DNA of 32,052 nucleotides from CAZPQV01 sp964588705 (lineage in GTDB: Bacteria; Bacteroidota; Bacteroidia; Flavobacteriales; Weeksellaceae): NCBI GenBank assembly GCA_964588705.1, contig CAZPQV010000021.1:1-32052 (forward strand), given 5' to 3'. The notes below the pieces were generated by a model. It was given only the letters and a program-made list of their open reading frames with translations, had not been told where the DNA came from and did no database searches. Position 1 is the first letter of the stretch. Every line of letters starts with the position of its first letter. The position numbers and the translations under genes are program-made. Shown here one piece after another: positions 30,779 through 32,052 of the stretch.

Positions 30779-31489
30779 TTAATAATATTTTACCATTTCG
30801 ATATAAGCGTCGGACATTCCGTTGTCGTATTCTTTAAACTTCTCATCAATGGTAGAGAAATATTTTTTTGCTTCTGAATTTTTCTTCAGTGCTAAAGCTA
30901 AAATTCCCGCTTTTCTTGTAAAATAGTAAGAAGTGTAAGGATCATCTGATGCCGAAGCTGCCTTGTTCATTAGTGAAAGCGCATCTTCCGGCTTATTAAG
31001 ATTTGCCTGAGAATCTGCCATTGCTCCGTATTTCATTGCCATCAGAATATCATTATCTGATTTGAATTTATCTAACAAATCATACGCTTCTTTATATTTT
31101 CCTTCTTTGAATCTGATAAGTCCTGCGTTGTAAGCGGCAAGTTTTCCGGCATCGGTTCCGCCATTATCCTTGTAAGTTCCTAAAAAACCAGGATTTGCAG
31201 CAGATTTTCCTCCCAAGGCTTCATCCATTTTACCTTCCTGCATTTTGTTGCTTGCTGCAAGATAAGCTTTGGTTGCATTTTCATTCTTTGGTTCTACCAC
31301 AAACTGCTGATATGCGAAATACCCCAGTACCACAGCAATAAGTCCAACAAATATGATTGAAAGAAGTTTTGCGTTTTTCTCAAGAAAACGTTCCGTCTGT
31401 AATGCCTCTTTATCAAGGTCTTTAAAGAACTCTACCGTTTCTTTTCCTTCCTGTTCTTTCTTGCTAACGCGTTGTTTATGTTTTGCCAT
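30779..31489 (-). CDS. Membrane-anchored TPR protein (YfgM-like layout)
   Basis: 236 residues. A basic N-terminus (about 1-20), one transmembrane helix at about 43-62 (LLSIIFVGLIAVVLGYFAYQ), then a periplasmic region with TPR-type helices (about 80-236), such as YNAGLIRFKEGKYKEAYDLL and YYFTRKAGILALALKKNSEA. This matches the layout of YfgM-type proteins, which associate with the Sec translocon and periplasmic chaperones. Sequence likeness is only at the fold level. It is the first gene of the operon with ribH, an arrangement I recall from other flavobacteria. Start confirmed by the basic N-terminus and promoter spacing. Confidence 0.82.
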   Translation of the reverse strand: MAKHKQRVSKKEQEGKETVEFFKDLDKEALQTERFLEKNAKLLSIIFVGLIAVVLGYFAYQQFVVEPKNENATKAYLAASNKMQEGKMDEALGGKSAANPGFLGTYKDNGGTDAGKLAAYNAGLIRFKEGKYKEAYDLLDKFKSDNDILMAMKYGAMADSQANLNKPEDALSLMNKAASASDDPYTSYYFTRKAGILALALKKNSEAKKYFSTIDEKFKEYDNGMSDAYIEMVKYY

Positions 31490-31508
31490 ATTCTTTTTTA
31501 ATGAAGTG

Positions 31509-31539
31509 CAAATTTAATTGTTTCTGAATGATTTACAAA
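31509..31539 (-). promoter_or_regulatory. Promoter of the TPR-ribH operon
   Basis: On the minus strand TTTG (31539-31536), 19 bases, TAAATTTG (31516-31509). A perfect match to the Bacteroidetes consensus, 19 bases before the ATG. Confidence 0.78.
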
Positions 31540-31562
31540 ATTATGCGATTTTATTTTGCTAC

Positions 31563-31931
31563 TTACTTGTTTTCAGCTATTTCTTTCCAAAATTGAACTT
31601 GTTTTTCTAAGTCAGCAATTCTTTTTTCATATTGATTTATTAATCTCTCCGAAAGAAAATTTACGACATCATTTAACTGATTTACTTTTTCAGTTATTTG
31701 GTTCAAATCATCTAGCTCCGATTTTTTAAATTGTTCTGCAAGTAGAGTTTTAGGTTTGATTTCGAAAATGTCGCTTATCTTTTTAATGTGATAAGCCCAA
31801 GAATGGCTTTCTCCATTTTCTATTCTCGCATAAGAAGATTAGGAAATGTACAGTTTCTCAGCCATTTCTTCTTGGGTAAGTCCTTTTGCTTTTCGTAGAT
31901 TTTTTATTCGCTCAGCAATAGTTGTTGTCAT
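31563..31931 (-). pseudogene. XRE-family regulator broken by a nonsense codon
   Basis: A 123-codon frame starting at the ATG at 31931. Residues 1-30 are the first half of an XRE helix-turn-helix (TIAERIKNLRKAKGLTQEEM, then AEKLYIS). Codon 31 is TAA (31841-31839), and the same frame continues SSYARIENGESHSWAYHIKKI, where the family normally reads ISQSSYARIENG. One C-to-T change (G to A at 31841 on the plus strand) turns the expected CAA Gln into a stop. After the helix-turn-helix comes a heptad-rich coiled-coil tail (about 75-118) ending WKEIAENK. No other frame disruption is seen, so the change is recent or a base-calling error. A -7 box (TATTTTTG, 31956-31949) precedes it. Confidence 0.88.
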
Positions 31932-32052
31932 ATCCTTTGTGTTGTAAACAAAAATATAAAAAATCTTTCACATGTATTATGCAAAATATGGGTATGCTGT
32001 AAGCTCCCCCGAAAACAGTACGGTTTAAAAGTATAAAATAATTAACTTTAAA

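Noticed and set aside
31982..32052. Possible mobile-element end at the right edge of the window
   Set aside because: No terminal repeat, transposase or duplication can be seen before the window ends.

Overview
The window is a chromosomal segment of a flavobacterium, most likely Chryseobacterium/Kaistella-like (Weeksellaceae). The evidence is AT-rich DNA, TAnnTTTG -7 boxes with TTTG about 18-21 bases upstream, weak Shine-Dalgarno signals with TAAAA-type leaders, two GLPGLI-family proteins, a SprE/PorW-type type IX secretion lipoprotein, a large non-SusC outer-membrane barrel protein, and an L21 ribosomal protein with a long C-terminal extension. No rRNA, tRNA, CRISPR array, prophage or intact insertion sequence was seen.

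Layout. 1-4.2 kb: a methyltransferase, then rplU-rpmA on the minus strand, a 570-base gene-free stretch holding a candidate structured RNA and a MITE-like inverted-repeat element, a small lipoprotein, a membrane acyltransferase and a small membrane protein. 4.3-7.1 kb, plus strand: miaE, a DUF502 membrane protein and tryptophanase. 7.2-18.6 kb, almost all minus strand: SprE/PorW lipoprotein, maf, kdsC, an outer-membrane barrel plus GLPGLI pair, lepA, and an ECF sigma / anti-sigma / Spy-like module. 18.9-27 kb, plus strand: a small hypothetical, a DUF2520 Rossmann protein, an orphan GLPGLI protein, the ferrous-iron operon feoA-feoB-small Cys-rich protein, a phosphosugar mutase (glmM-like) and a TPR protein. 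27-32 kb, minus strand: TonB-C-terminal-domain protein plus DMT exporter, YdeI-like protein, zinc metallopeptidase, TPR protein plus ribH, and an XRE regulator broken by one stop codon.

Most of this is housekeeping: tRNA and ribosome function, lipopolysaccharide sugar, riboflavin, amino-sugar and iron metabolism. Cell-envelope functions are well represented: T9SS lipoprotein, barrel/GLPGLI pair, ECF envelope-stress-type module and TonB-like protein. Two 10-N assembly gaps fall inside genes (sigma factor and feoB). Reading frame on both sides shows that the feoB gap is not the true length and makes one gene look like two.

I did not find a convincing new multi-gene system. The best leads are a palindrome inside the promoter of the barrel/GLPGLI pair, a structured intergenic element near 1.85-1.94 kb, a terminator-capped minus-strand frame at 20.14-20.37 kb, and the nonsense-mutated XRE gene.
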